Source: Canna indica
Taxonomy: Eukaryota > Streptophyta > Magnoliopsida > Zingiberales > Cannaceae
Direction: 5' to 3'
DNA length: 64,000 nucleotides
Assembly (NCBI GenBank): GCA_034359265.1
Contig: CP136890.1
Coordinates: forward strand, 98,605,501 to 98,669,500
Below, in pieces: positions 8,870-21,800 of the stretch. The notes beneath the pieces were generated by a model that worked only from the letters and a program-made list of their open reading frames with translations, was not told the origin of the DNA and made no database searches. Every line of letters begins with the position of its first letter. The stretch's first letter is position 1. Both the position numbers and the translations under genes were made by a program.

Positions 8870-11800
8870 TACTTGTGCTTGATTCAGGGGGAAGAAAGCA
8901 TTCCATAACAATATCAGGATTTTTGCCCTTAGCTTTGCTCCTTGATAAGCATCGATGGTGTCACTTTCTACTTCTCACAATGGGAGCTCCGCCTTTACTA
9001 GTAAGATCCGTTCTCGTGCGACTTTCTGGTTGGACAGCCCCTGGCCCCCTGGAAGGGGATGGATTTCACCTAGGTCGAGCCCAAGATGAACTATAAGCTT
9101 ATTTTACACCGCTCATAATTGAAGTTGACCTAACGCTTTCCTAAGACTTTTTTTGGAATATCAGAATCGCCAAATTGGACAAGAAAAGAAGGGAAAGAGG
9201 CACTTCAACCAACATATTCTTCGGGTTTTTCAGAGTGTGGTATAGAGGCTGGTGCTTCTTGATCTGACTTCACATTTTGACTGCAAGCAGCAAATCACTG
9301 CTCTCAGCCCACTCTGCACTATAAAAGGAGGTCCGATGCTCATACAGGATAGGATGCAAATCGAGTAGAGGCATGGATAAGCAGCCAAAGACTATAGGGA
9401 GTAGGGGTTGGCGAAACGGAACTCAGCCATCGAGCGAGGAAGATAAGACCAAGCACACCAAACCGTAGGAATCTCGAAAGTTCCAGTTAAGCTTACTACG
9501 CCTTCCTTACGGAAGCCAGTGAACTCAAGAAAACTTCCATTCCCGGAGTGATTCAATCAGAGTGGATGTTAGCTCAGGAAAGATAGAACCTGGCGAGTGT
9601 GGCGAAGCGAAACGAGAAAATAGAGTTTAAGCCGAAACTGGCAAGATTCTTTTTTTTTCCTTGGCTTTTCTCAAGAGACTTCAATGCAATCCTTTATGCG
9701 GAGGAAAAAAAGGAGGGAACCCTCCGGATCGCCAAGCTATGGCAGAGTTTAATGATGCTCTTAGCGCCGCAAATCTTCTCGATGCAAGATAAATTGGTAG
9801 TCGATACCCTGGTGTCATAACCAGGAAAACTCATTTTGCATTCTGGCACGTCTTGATAGGTGTCTTTCTAGTTGGCTATTGCCTCACACAGCGGTCCAAC
9901 ACCATAGCCGCACACTGTCAGACCATGCCCCGCTGCTTCTATCCTGGAGAGAGCAAGCACAAACTGTGTGGGCCATTTCGTTTCCAGGTCATGTGAACTT
10001 TACGTACAGATTTCAAGTCTGTGGTGGCTAACTCATGGCAGCAACCCTTCTACGCCAGTCCTATCTATGTATGCTCTGGTTGGCAAATGAAAGCACCTAA
10101 AGAGGGAGTTCAGAATTGGGAATAAAAAAACATGAGGTAATCAACAAATTGGATCTGCAGAAGATGGTGTCCTTCATGCTCAGTATCAGTTTGACTCCGA
10201 CCGCAGTCAGGAGAATCAGCAGCTCCTTAATGATGCCAAGGATAAGCTTGTTTAAATTCCTCTTCAGGAGGAAGCATATTGGCGACAAAAGGCACACCAA
10301 CAATGGGTGTTTCTTCCACTCTATAGCGGTTCAGAAACGTGCAGCTACCTCTATTCGGGAACTCACTGATGACTCAGGTGCCGGGATAAGTGATCCTTCT
10401 CTCATCTCTTCTATGGTTGTTGATTATTATCACTCTCTTTTTTCCTCCTAGGGATGCTCGGAAGAGTTACATAGGTTATACCAAAACTTGTCACCTTGGA
10501 ACATACTTCTGCTAAGTACACCCTCACTGGAGGGGGTTCGGCAAGCAGTCTTTGGTCTCTCCCCAGATAATGCACCTGGCCCTGACGGATTCTCAGGGAG
10601 CTTCTTTACGGTGTGCTGGGATATTATTCATCAGGATCTCTATTCAGCAGTGGTGGATTTTTTCCAAAATGCACATCTTCCTCGGGCGTATACATCATCT
10701 TTTGTTATCCTAATTCCGAAGACTGCTCAGGCATCAAAGCTTAAGGAGTACCGTCCTATCAGCTTGGTTCATATAGTTGGTCATCTCGAGGCTGTTTAAT
10801 GATCGCTTAGCTCTCGCCACTTCTTATATCCTCTATGGGATGTCCAATGATGCTCTGGTAGAAAGAGTTCCCTTCTTCGTTAGGTCTTTTTCATTCAGAG
10901 AGCTGCAGACCCAACTTTTCAGGGAAACTTTGTTGGATGGGCGAGCGCCCTCTTTGGGGCGCAGGTTTCCGCATTCGAAAATGGGTCTCTCTTTCAATCA
11001 ACTATAAGATGAAAGGTCAAAGGTCCATTCCAACAGTTTTTCAGCATAGGCACTCGCTTAAGCCGAATTTGATCATTCAAATCTTCCCCGACAAGCCGAA
11101 ACTATATAAAGGCATGTGTCGAGTATGAAGACAAGGCCTGAGACCAAGAACCAAATTCTATTTTTGTTCAAAGATCTATTAATTCCGCGAAGCGAAAAAG
11201 GCGAATTCGTATCAGAAAGGTTTTTGGCCTTGTCAGTATCCCGTTGTGAGTCTTCTGCTGAAGAATTTCTCCTGAGTAGTCTCCCAAACACGATGAAAAT
11301 GGCCCTTGACCGGTGTGGCTAAGCCAATCCATAATCACTAGAAATGAGTGACGAGGGCTCTCCGCTACAAATGGGAATTTTTCGCTATCTCAGTATTGGA
11401 ATAATCCCATGAAATGTTCATCCAGGATTTTGATTAGTGAAGAATTCTTTTGACCTACCTACTACTACCCTACCACTTAAGAATTCAAATCTAGGTTAGC
11501 TTTAGCTAATCGAAGCATCAAAGCAGAAGGAGCTTGACACCATTGAATCAAGTGTTGAAAGACTACGTATGAAACAAGAATCCCCAGAGGGAGTGAACGG
11601 AGCTGCGCGAAGTGAGAAGGAAGGGTCACAGAGCCGGTAGGAACGACACATGCTGTATGAACAAATATGGCTCACTTAGGCCAGACGCCAGGACTTTTGC
11701 TATCAACTAGGATAGCCTAGTTGACTTGTGGAGAGAAACATATGAACTATGGGCCCGGCTAACAAAGAGACTAGTTCCTTCTAGCTGATGGTCAAATCTT

Positions 11801-12235
11801 GATCTCTGCCTATCGTCGGGACGTGTGATGCGGAGGCTTCCGTCCCAAGGACCGACTGGGAAATTATTCCCCTTCAACTTGACCAGCTTAATCACCTACA
11901 GCCTATTCATGAATCTCAACCGTATCCACGTCACATTCAAGGTCGAAACATTGGCTTGTTTTGATGCTGACAATCGTACTCTTTCTTATTTGGGTGGGGA
12001 ATTACCTAACAACAAGTGAGGAAATTGTCCTAAAATGAGTTGAACTCAAAAAACCCTAAGCCGAATCGGTTCAACGAGGAACTCAACCTAAGATGTTAAT
12101 CGCGCTGACCGCTAACGTCATTCTTTCTTTTCTTTCTACCCTTCCTTCTGAGCGGTCTTGCGTTAGGTTAGGGCTTCCTCAAACAAAGAGCTAGACAAAG
12201 AAAGAGTCATAATCCACCTCCGGCCAACGAAAGAT
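8870..12235. other. Organelle-like (probably mitochondrial) DNA mosaic in the nuclear genome
   Basis: Base composition shifts to a balanced GC content with hard edges near 8870 and 12235 against AT-rich flanks. The tract contains GCGAAGCGAAA-type motifs (9602, 11199), GC-rich non-coding text and short stop-littered frames, a texture I associate with plant mitochondrial spacers. No complete mitochondrial gene was recognised, so the organelle source is inferred from texture. A nuclear-type LINE fragment occupies about 9640-10800. Bases 10800-12235 carry no coding region that I can name, although the frame at 11825-12019 is open. Confidence 0.45.
9640..10800 (+). pseudogene. Broken LINE (endonuclease and N-terminal reverse transcriptase)
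   Basis: Pieces of a plant L1-type LINE ORF2 are readable on the plus strand in shifting frames. An endonuclease DFNAIL block near 9680 and an SDHAPLLLSW block near 9925 come first. A linker with the EEAYWRQK pattern lies around 10270. Reverse transcriptase landmarks follow: NAPGPDGF near 10570, ILIPK near 10710 and EYRPISL near 10750, within an open frame 10488-10799. Several frameshifts and stops separate the blocks. The copy lacks its 5' end, the catalytic FADD region and any poly(A) tail, and is flanked on both sides by organelle-like DNA. Confidence 0.75.
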
Positions 12236-12844
12236 ATTAAGAAGATCAAATGTATGCATACTTACCTTCAGATATATAAAAAAAACACCATTTTTACAAT
12301 TCAAATTTGTTTCCTAAGTCACAATGGAATAAGCTCACCATTTTACTGGTGAATGCTGAGAAAATAAAAAAACATCTGATGATGGTTTACCCGCCACATC
12401 TTCTCATCTAATCTATCTAAACCAGGCCTAAGATAATGAACTGGTAAAACTGCAAAGGTTGTCTTACACCAACTATAGTATTATCCTATGCATATCATTG
12501 TGCATTTTAAATTGTTATCTTTTTGACATGCACAAAATTGCGTCAAAGGCATATTCAATTCATAAGCATCATTGTAAAGCGAAAGGAAAAGACCAAATAG
12601 AGGAAATCATCTTTTGATCAACTTTCTTTTTTCTTACAAATTGATATCTAAAAATTATAACTTCTCACTGTACATCAACTTGCTATGAAATATTTTACAC
12701 ATTTAGTTGGCAAAATTGAGCGTGCCATAGTAACATTTGTGTAGCTGTTGGGCATAATGAAGCAGGCCATTTGCAAATATGGATTTCCCTATTGAACATG
12801 TTGCAATGGTGTTGAAGTCCCCTTCATCTTTTGTGATGCTACAC
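12236..12844. other. 3' flank of the KCBP gene
   Basis: This AT-rich stretch lies downstream of the KCBP stop codon (the gene is on the minus strand) and should include its 3' untranslated region and polyadenylation signals. No gene is seen in it. Confidence 0.4.
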
Positions 12845-15800
12845 TTAAGTGGAAAGTCTACCTTCTGCTCTTTCTTTTGAGAATCTTTCTTCCTGAATCT
12901 CTTCTAATTCTTCGCCGTCGCCTCTCTTTCCGGCTTGTTCCTTCCAGTAAGCTATCAACTTTTTCAGGCGTGCCACCTCTTTGGAGGAAACATTCTTGCT
13001 TGGTTCATTCACAATTGAGCGTACCCTTGATGCATACCTGCAAAAGGAACAAAGGAAGAACAGCAATATGTACAGTAAGCTGGATTTATCATTATGGATT
13101 GTGATACTTATATTAACTACAGTACAGTACTGAAAAGGCAACACAAGCACCTACATTTATGAATATACGTATATTGGTTATGATTATTCATAATAAACAT
13201 GTTATGACATGGATCCTATATATCTGCCTCTAGTCAAGCAAAGGCATATGTATATGTTAAATTAATAATCAAGCCCATCTTTCAGCTGAAGCATTAATTA
13301 GAGTTGTAAATATGATAAAAAATTGTATCTGATAAATTTTCAATTTCTTTAGCATGAGATGCATAATTACGCATGAATTTTTAATAACATTATATGACGT
13401 TTCAAATTGTGCAAAACATTCCTTTAATGCTACACATGAATTTTAATGTAAATAATATATGACATTGTAATGTAAACACTCTGACATGAATAGTAAAGTA
13501 AAACAGTTGCCGAGTAAATTTGACACATTTAGTATATGGATAACTAAAAACAAAAGGAAAAAAAAAATACGTACAACAGAGAGTTGTATGTCTCTTCCAA
13601 GTTTGACTCTGCTGGAGATACGTTCACAAACATTAAAGTTTTGGCATTGCCACCAAGAGAGTCACTCATAAGCATTGTCAATTTATGATTTCTATATGGT
13701 ATATGTTGACCCTCAGAACACAAAGCACCAATAACATCTGCAAGAGCCGAGAGAGATTTGTTGATACTCTGAGCTTCTTTCAGTTGGTTTCCTGATGAGC
13801 CAGACTTCTTAATTCTTTCAGAACCAGCAAGGTCTACAAAACTAAGCTGTGAATTTATGATAAAAAAAAGAGAGCCATAAGTGGATCAGCAAAATCAGTT
13901 ACACTAGAACTACATAAGACGATAGAAGTTAATATCACTAAATGATAAAGTTGGGTAGAAAAAGGGTAATAAATGATAACACTAGGACCAATCCTATAGC
14001 AGTTATGCATATAAAGCTTCACTTTGACACTAAATAGTTGGTAAAATCCAACGGTCATGGAAATTTCACTTCTGTGACCAAGTAGGTGATTTAATGCTTT
14101 ACTCATGTTTAAATCTAAGCAACCACTGTATGTAGACATACAAAAAAAAATCTAAGACTAATCTAATGAATACAACAACATGACCCGCCTCAATATTTAG
14201 TAAATGTGATCCTGGACTTACCTCTACCCTTCTTCCTGGGATTTGGGTCTCCGTAGCAAATGTCCAAACCATCTTAAACGACATCCTCTTATTTTGTCTC
14301 CAATAAGTGCTACATGAACCTTGTGTCAGATGTATTTATTTCTAATCTTATTCAATCTTGTATAGCCACTCATCCACCTTAACATCCGCATTTCTGCCAC
14401 ATTCAACCTGTATATATGTTGAACTTTAGTTGTCTAATACATGCTTCCATATAGCACGGCTGGTCTAACCGTTGTGCTATAAAATTTTCTCTTCATTTTG
14501 TTAGATATCTTCTTGTCACATAGCACGCCTGTGAGACTTATCCATTTCAACCATCCCGCTTTAATTCTATGACTTACATCTTCATCTATCATCCCATCAT
14601 TTTTTGAAAGATGGAGCATAGGCACTACTACACCACCTAAACTCACTTCCCTCCATCTATCTTAGAAATTACAATGCATATATAATATATTCCATCTTGC
14701 TTCTACTTAGCCTAAAATCTTTGTTTTTAAGGGTGTTTCTCCAAACTTCTAACTTATGGTTAACTCCCTCTCTCGTCTCCATCAACTAATACAATATCAT
14801 CTGCAAACAATATACAACATGAGAATCATGAGATATCATCTTGTATACTACTAGTCAACTCATCCATTACTAGAGTAAACAAGTATCGGCTCAAGGCTGA
14901 ACCCTGGTGAAACCCACTATTATAGGAAACTCTTGTGTACCTCATCTCGTACATTTGTAACGGCTCCTTCATACATATCCTTAATAACATTTATATATTT
15001 AACATGAATACCTTTCTTGTCCAATGTACACCAAAGAACTTTTCTCGGCACTCTATCCCTAGGTCGATGAAAACCATATGAAGATCCTTCCTCTTCCTCT
15101 CTATAGATCTCCATCAAGCACCTAATACTAATCTAATGAATGATTATAAAAAGATCAAAGCCACTCACGTAGATCTCGAGGGTAAGTTGATTGAAACGTG
15201 TTTTAAGCCGGTGATGAGAAAACAAACTTCTGCTATCATTGTTCAGGATCCATTTGGAAATGGTTCATTCATGGTTTAAAATCTTGCCCGGTACGGTACA
15301 GTATGCCCGGTATTTTAGGTTTCTGGTATACGATATACCCGGTATTTGAAAAAACCGGGTATATCCGGTATACCGGGCAGTATATAGCAATATTTTGTCA
15401 TATACCGACCGGTATGGGCGGTATGAGGCTTGACAGTCGTTGGGCCAGCCAACGACGCTCAATGCCGTTGACAACAGGTGGCCGACAGCCCTGTCGGGCT
15501 GTCGGCCACTTGGTTTGGCTTCATACCGCTCGGTTTGGGCGGTATATATCAAATACCGCCCAAACCGGGCGGTATACAGCCCGGTATGATGAACAGCAAC
15601 CCAAAAGGCTCTAGCCGTTTGGGGCCGGGTTCGGCTTGTTTTGGGGCTATATAAAGCCCCCATTGGGTACTGTTTGATATTGTATTAGGGTTTTTCATAG
15701 ATACAAGAGAATCATTACATTAGAATTAATATATGGCGACACAGACCCACAAGGGTCTAAAAACTCTCCGGGGGCTCCGCCCCCACACCCCTGGCAGGGA

Positions 15801-18800
15801 CTGCCGAAGACTCTGCGTAGCGCAACATAAGACGTAGCGCCCGGAGATTTTTTAGACCCTTTGGGTTGTGGGCCTGTGTCGCCCTATATTAATTCTAACG
15901 TAATGATTCTCTTGTATCTGTGAAAAACCCTAATACAGTACCAAATGGCTTTTAAACATTGTATTCATGTATTTAACATTTGAATATTGATTTTAAGCAT
16001 TTATTCATCAATTATGTATTATTGGAGTTATATCTAACCCCCCCCCAAAAAAAAAACAGCCGGTATGCATTTTCATACCGGTTTGTACCATGTGTCGGTA
16101 CAGTACGGTACCGGTCGGTGACCGAAATCGGTACCGGTACCGAAATTTTAAACCATGGGTTTATTATCAATTTGTTGCTACGTTATGAAGCTTATATTGT
16201 TGTTTTAAACCTTCTCTATAAATGAGATACCATAGATACAAGATTTTTATTATCTCCATTCTCTATAAAGATGTTACTAAATAATTAAAACTTATGCTAC
16301 CATTAATAATTTGCTGAAACATGATATTTAGCAGCTTTTAATAAATAATTTTTGTTCACGTAGTACCATTAATGTTAGCAACAATGAATCTTTGTAATAC
16401 TAATATATTGACATATTTAATCTAACAACATAAGCTTCCCACAAATGAAAAGATTTAGTACCTTTCCTCTAGCAAGAGATTGAGTCTGAAGATTAGTACT
16501 TTCAATTATTATTGAAAGTATCAAATGTGACCTTGAGCTTTCATCATTCATTTGAGTCCCAGCAATATGACGCCGCTCAGATCCTCTAGAGATAATAGTC
16601 TTAAGTTCGTCAAAATTAGATATTTGCACAACTGTCACATTCTCAATTGAGACCAAGCCCTGATGAGTGAAGAATAATAAGAGATTTTTAGAAAAATCAA
16701 CCTGAGCTATTTGAGATTTCCAGAAATCTTACATATGGTAGTATGGCCTTAGCATTATTAATACTCTGCGTCCTGGTAAAACCCTAGAACCAAAGACAGA
16801 AATGACAAATTACCTTTGAATCCTTTTTTATTTCCAACTTTAACCGCTTAGCATTTTTTGGAAGTAGAAGATCCACAAGAGTATCCTGATAAAGTTCTAC
16901 CATATATGCCTGAAATATTACATTGATAAGAACATGGCAATATACCCAAGAGAAGTTAAATGAATAAAACAATCAAACAAGAAAAGCTCAACTACATATT
17001 GCAGACAGTAAAAACATCTCATACAACTGCCAAACTTGATTAAATTGATGTGCGCCAATTATTTTTATGAACTTGTAAAAGCAATCAAATTACCATTTAA
17101 AAACATCTAGAATTATGATTCTTGCAATCATGTCTGTCTGTATTACCTTGGCTAATGCAATTAGTGATCACATGAAATAAAAACTTTAAATGAAAAGAAA
17201 GAGCAACACATTAAGGATGCATTTTCAGTGCATTGACAAATCATACTCCATTTCTTGAAATAACTAAGTCACGTAGTAGTAAATGTTATTAGCTAATACG
17301 TGCAATGCCTGAAGAAAAATGAAGTTCAAAACAGTATGATCAATAATAAAAATAGTGTTAAGTGCCCTGAGAAAAACAAAATTTTAAACCAATATTATAA
17401 AAGATAATGTCAATAGTAATTGCATTTTGAACTCACCTTTAATGCAAATGAATATTTGCTACTATCACGCTTTATAACTCTGAAAAGTTCAGCAGTTGCT
17501 CTTGGGGTCAGCCCAGGATTACTTTCAGAACCATAAATTGTGAAAGTCTTTCCAGAACCAGTTTGGCCATATGCAAAGATGCAAACATTATACCCATCTA
17601 CAGCAGATTGCACCAAATACTGCATATTGATATTTACCAATTAATGCATAAAACAATAAAAGAACTTAAACCTTAATAAAAATAGGTGATTTCCAAATAA
17701 ATAAATAAAAGTAGGCATTCTGCAAGGGTGATCTTTCCTTTCTCAAATACAACAATAATAAATTGGATACTAAAATTTAAGAATGAATTCAACTACAAAA
17801 TGTAGCTACCTTTGTATCTTCAAAAACTTCATCCTGTGAAGCACTATGATTGAAAACGCGGTCGTATAAATGTTGTTTTGATTTTTCATCCTTCCAAGGG
17901 TGGGCAAGTGTAAACTCATCAGGACTAGCAACTATAGCTTTTTCCCCTTCAGCAACCTCCTTCCCATTTAGAGGACGTAATCGGCAATATACTCTTATTT
18001 TTCCTTTCATATCTGTTTAGTTAAAACTTAAAACGTTTAACATTGTGAAAATGTGAACTAAACACTATAAAACCTTGGGATTATTTGCACAAACCTTCAA
18101 TCATGTTGTAATATCGCTTCCTTAAAATTTGTTCTTCTTTGTAGAGTGCTTCTAATTCGATGAGTTGTGCCCCTTGTTTCTTCAATATGGCAGCAATTTG
18201 TTCATTCTTTCGATCAATATCCTATAATGACATTGGCAGAATATAAAGTTTAGCCTTTTCAAAGCAAAAGCCCATGAATGCACATTCATTAAAAACATAT
18301 TTAAGTTTGTCTTCTGCAGAAAACAAAATATGAAATGTATAACGATTGCGTATACCGCTTTGAATTCTCGTAATTCCTCCAACTCTCTTGAATTATTTTG
18401 TAATTCATCTAATTCTCTGTTTCTCATAGCAATAGTATCATTAGCAATACTTAAATCATGCATGACATTTTGCAATCCTTGCTCCAGTTCTGTAATACGT
18501 GTCTTGAGTATTCTCCGCTCCTCTTCAAAATTGTTTTCTAATGTATGCTTCTGCATTTAAAGAGTTATATAAACAAAGACCAATGAGTATACATATTGCA
18601 TTTATACAATACAAGTTTTTAAAGATTAAAATTATGAAAAACTTGCATCACTGAGTGCAATGTAAGGAAAAGGATATGTGAACATAATCCAAAAGAAGAA
18701 GAAAGAATATGATTGAATACCTCATCAGCTTTCATTTTCTCAAGCCTTTGGATCTTTTGCTCAAGTAAAGATTTTTCTTTCTGCAACACTTTGTAACTTT

Positions 18801-21800
18801 CTTTTGATGCTTGCAACTCCTTCATGCATGTCTTCAAATCCTCTTGTGTTTTACTTAATGTCTTTGTAAAAAGAACCATAGAAAAAAATAACTGAAGTTA
18901 CAATTTTCAAAGTGAATGTTCTTTCATTTAATATACAAATACCATTAGATAAGGTGAGTATTAAGAATGAGAACCAGATAAAACCTCATTATTGATTATG
19001 CATACCTTGTTGTCAACAGAATCATTCTTCATAGCTGCCATGATTAAATCATCTTTCCTATATTTACTATCATGATTGTTGTTGACCGCAAAATGTTCTT
19101 TATTGCCCACTCTTGCTAGTGCTGCCTCCAATCTACTTCTATCCAGCAATGCAGACTAACCATACATACACATGATAAGACCAACAATTATGCAAGTAAC
19201 ATCAATTGGTAAAAGAAAATTAAATTGTTTTTCCACCAAGAGATTACCTGCAATGCAGAATCTTTTTCATCGCATAATGCTTGAAGCTTTTCCCGATCAC
19301 AAGTAATATCTATTAGATTTTGCCTCTCTGAGTTCAATGATTCTTTCAACCTTTCCAATTCCTTCTGCATCTCTACTTCTTGTTTCTCTCTTAAATGCAG
19401 TTTTTCCAACAACTATGAAGTATATAGCAATAAGTCTAATTCTTAACAAGAGTTGACTCATACAATGACTCCCTTAAAATTCTAAAGGGTAAAATCTACA
19501 ACTAAAAAACAGATACGGAGTAGTAGAACATGAGAATAAGGAAAGAAACTGATATATTTATGGACATTAAAGATTTGAATGCTCAGTCCCTGGTATCACT
19601 TGTCATCTAAATTGAAACATGGAATACCTTGACACAGTTTCAGTATAAAATAAGATAAACATGATCTGAATATATAAGCCAATTCCAGAATATTTTTCTT
19701 CTACACAAACTCCTCAACTTTAGTCTTCAAGAATGTGATCTTATACCAATGAATAATGGGGATCTGTTTTACCATCTTTAGTTTAGTTTCATGTTCTCGA
19801 GTATATTTGTCATGTGTCAAAATTTTCTAATACATTGTGGAGCACGTCACACTAGAAGTTAATTAATGGAATAATAAAGAAACAAATGCTTAATTATATC
19901 ATGGTTTATATATTTTGTGGAGTATTGTCCAACAAAGAGTTTATCAATGACGGAAGAATATGAACTTTTTTATTTATATGCAGCATATGACATATCACAC
20001 TCGAAATTAACGGAATGAAAAATAAACAATCTGTTTAATTATAATATTCAATTCAGGATTTCAGGGTTTATATAATATTTTTAGAGTATTGTCCAACAAT
20101 CACGGCCTCTCTGCAAAAGTGCAGGCGACGGCTGCGTACATCAACCATCCCGAAAGCCCACAAAATTGGGAATGCTTCGTGCACTAGGTCATCTTTTTTA
20201 TTGTCCAACAATCAGTTTATCAATGGAGGAAGAATATGAACTTTTTACTTATGATCGCCAGGAATGAAATATAATCAAATTGCTTTGGGTCAGTTATTAG
20301 AGAGTTACACATTCAAACAGCCAACAAAAGACTCCAATCAAAATAGATAAAGATAAACCCTTTGATTCGGGAAGGATGATCAATTAATAAGGTTTTTTGA
20401 TATAAAGGATGAGAACTTTTGACTTCTGTTGGTCAATGTCTACGTATAATTAGTAACGAAAATCACTCTTTGATGAAAATTGATAATATATTTCTTGCAA
20501 TAATTTGGAAATATGCAATTCCAACTATTCTATCCTTTTTTTTGGATAAAAAAATAATACCATTACATAAGTGAAAGATGATATTCAAGCTCAGTGTGTT
20601 CCCTAGGCTAAATATATTTTGTCTAAACATGATAATCCATGTTGGACAGCATAGCATGCACACCATGTCTTTTGTCGTGCATTAGACCTGTACTAATGTC
20701 TAAGAGTAAAAGAGACATATCTGCATATAGAAGTTAGCACAGGTATTTAGAAAACAGAACATCACTTTAACATGCCATTTTATGATAAACTATATATCAA
20801 TTTACTAGGACTGAAACATACAGAACTTACATCATCTGCATTCTTTTGAGATTCTTCTACAGCTCTTGCCAATTCTTGTACACGTTTTTCATAGATATCA
20901 AGGCCTGCAGTTTTGACTGTTTGAGAAAAATCACCCTGACTAGCTCCACCTGTAGTAGACCGTGCTTTTGCATATCGACGGAGCATTACATCATTTATAT
21001 GTGTCTGAAGAGCAACGCATATTTCCTCACCCTAAATGTCCACAGTTAGATTAAATTAGATATACTGAATAATTCAGAAAAAATATCAAATAAGAAGGTA
21101 TAGGGTCCAAAAGTATTGCAACCAAACTTAATTGGTTAATTGGTGAAATGTGAAGTATATAGACATGCCAGAACCTGCTTGGTTTCAAACTGAAAAATGT
21201 GAAGAACACCAGCAACCCTCATCTTGAAAAACACCGCAGCATTGCTGCTACCAAATTGCATGATATCTCTTAGTTCTGCAGAGTGCAAGTACTCCTTTGG
21301 AACTGGACGGAAAAAATGAACCTAAAACCATAAGACAGAGGTTATTCTTTAAATCCTAAGGTGCACCAAATATATTATATGAATTTCAACTAACCCCGCG
21401 TTTATTGATTCCTAAAATTATTCGTCCAGGTAAAAGACCTATTGGATCATCAATCTTCCGAACACTAAAGAAAACAGAATTTCCATAAGGAAGAGTTCTC
21501 AAGATTCTAAGAAACTGTTGTTTAGCATCATCCTTTGACAAATGCTCCTGCAAGGACCAATGACGGATGAGTAATAAGTAAAAAAAGGTTTACCAAGATC
21601 ATTTTGGAGAACAAATAAGCACTATCTTCCAACAGGGGTAAATGATAAACTAACAAATGCTACTCAGCTATAAATTTCTTCAGCTTATAAGTTTAACAGG
21701 CACAAAGTCATATATACAGATGAAATATCAGAACAAAAAGTGTCTTCCACAGAAATAATCCTTTTAATTTGATTGCAAACAGAATAGGCAAGTCAAATCT

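Noticed and set aside
8779..9096. 105-codon plus-strand frame
   Set aside because: No domain recognised; it lies at the edge of the organelle-like tract and the composition explains it.
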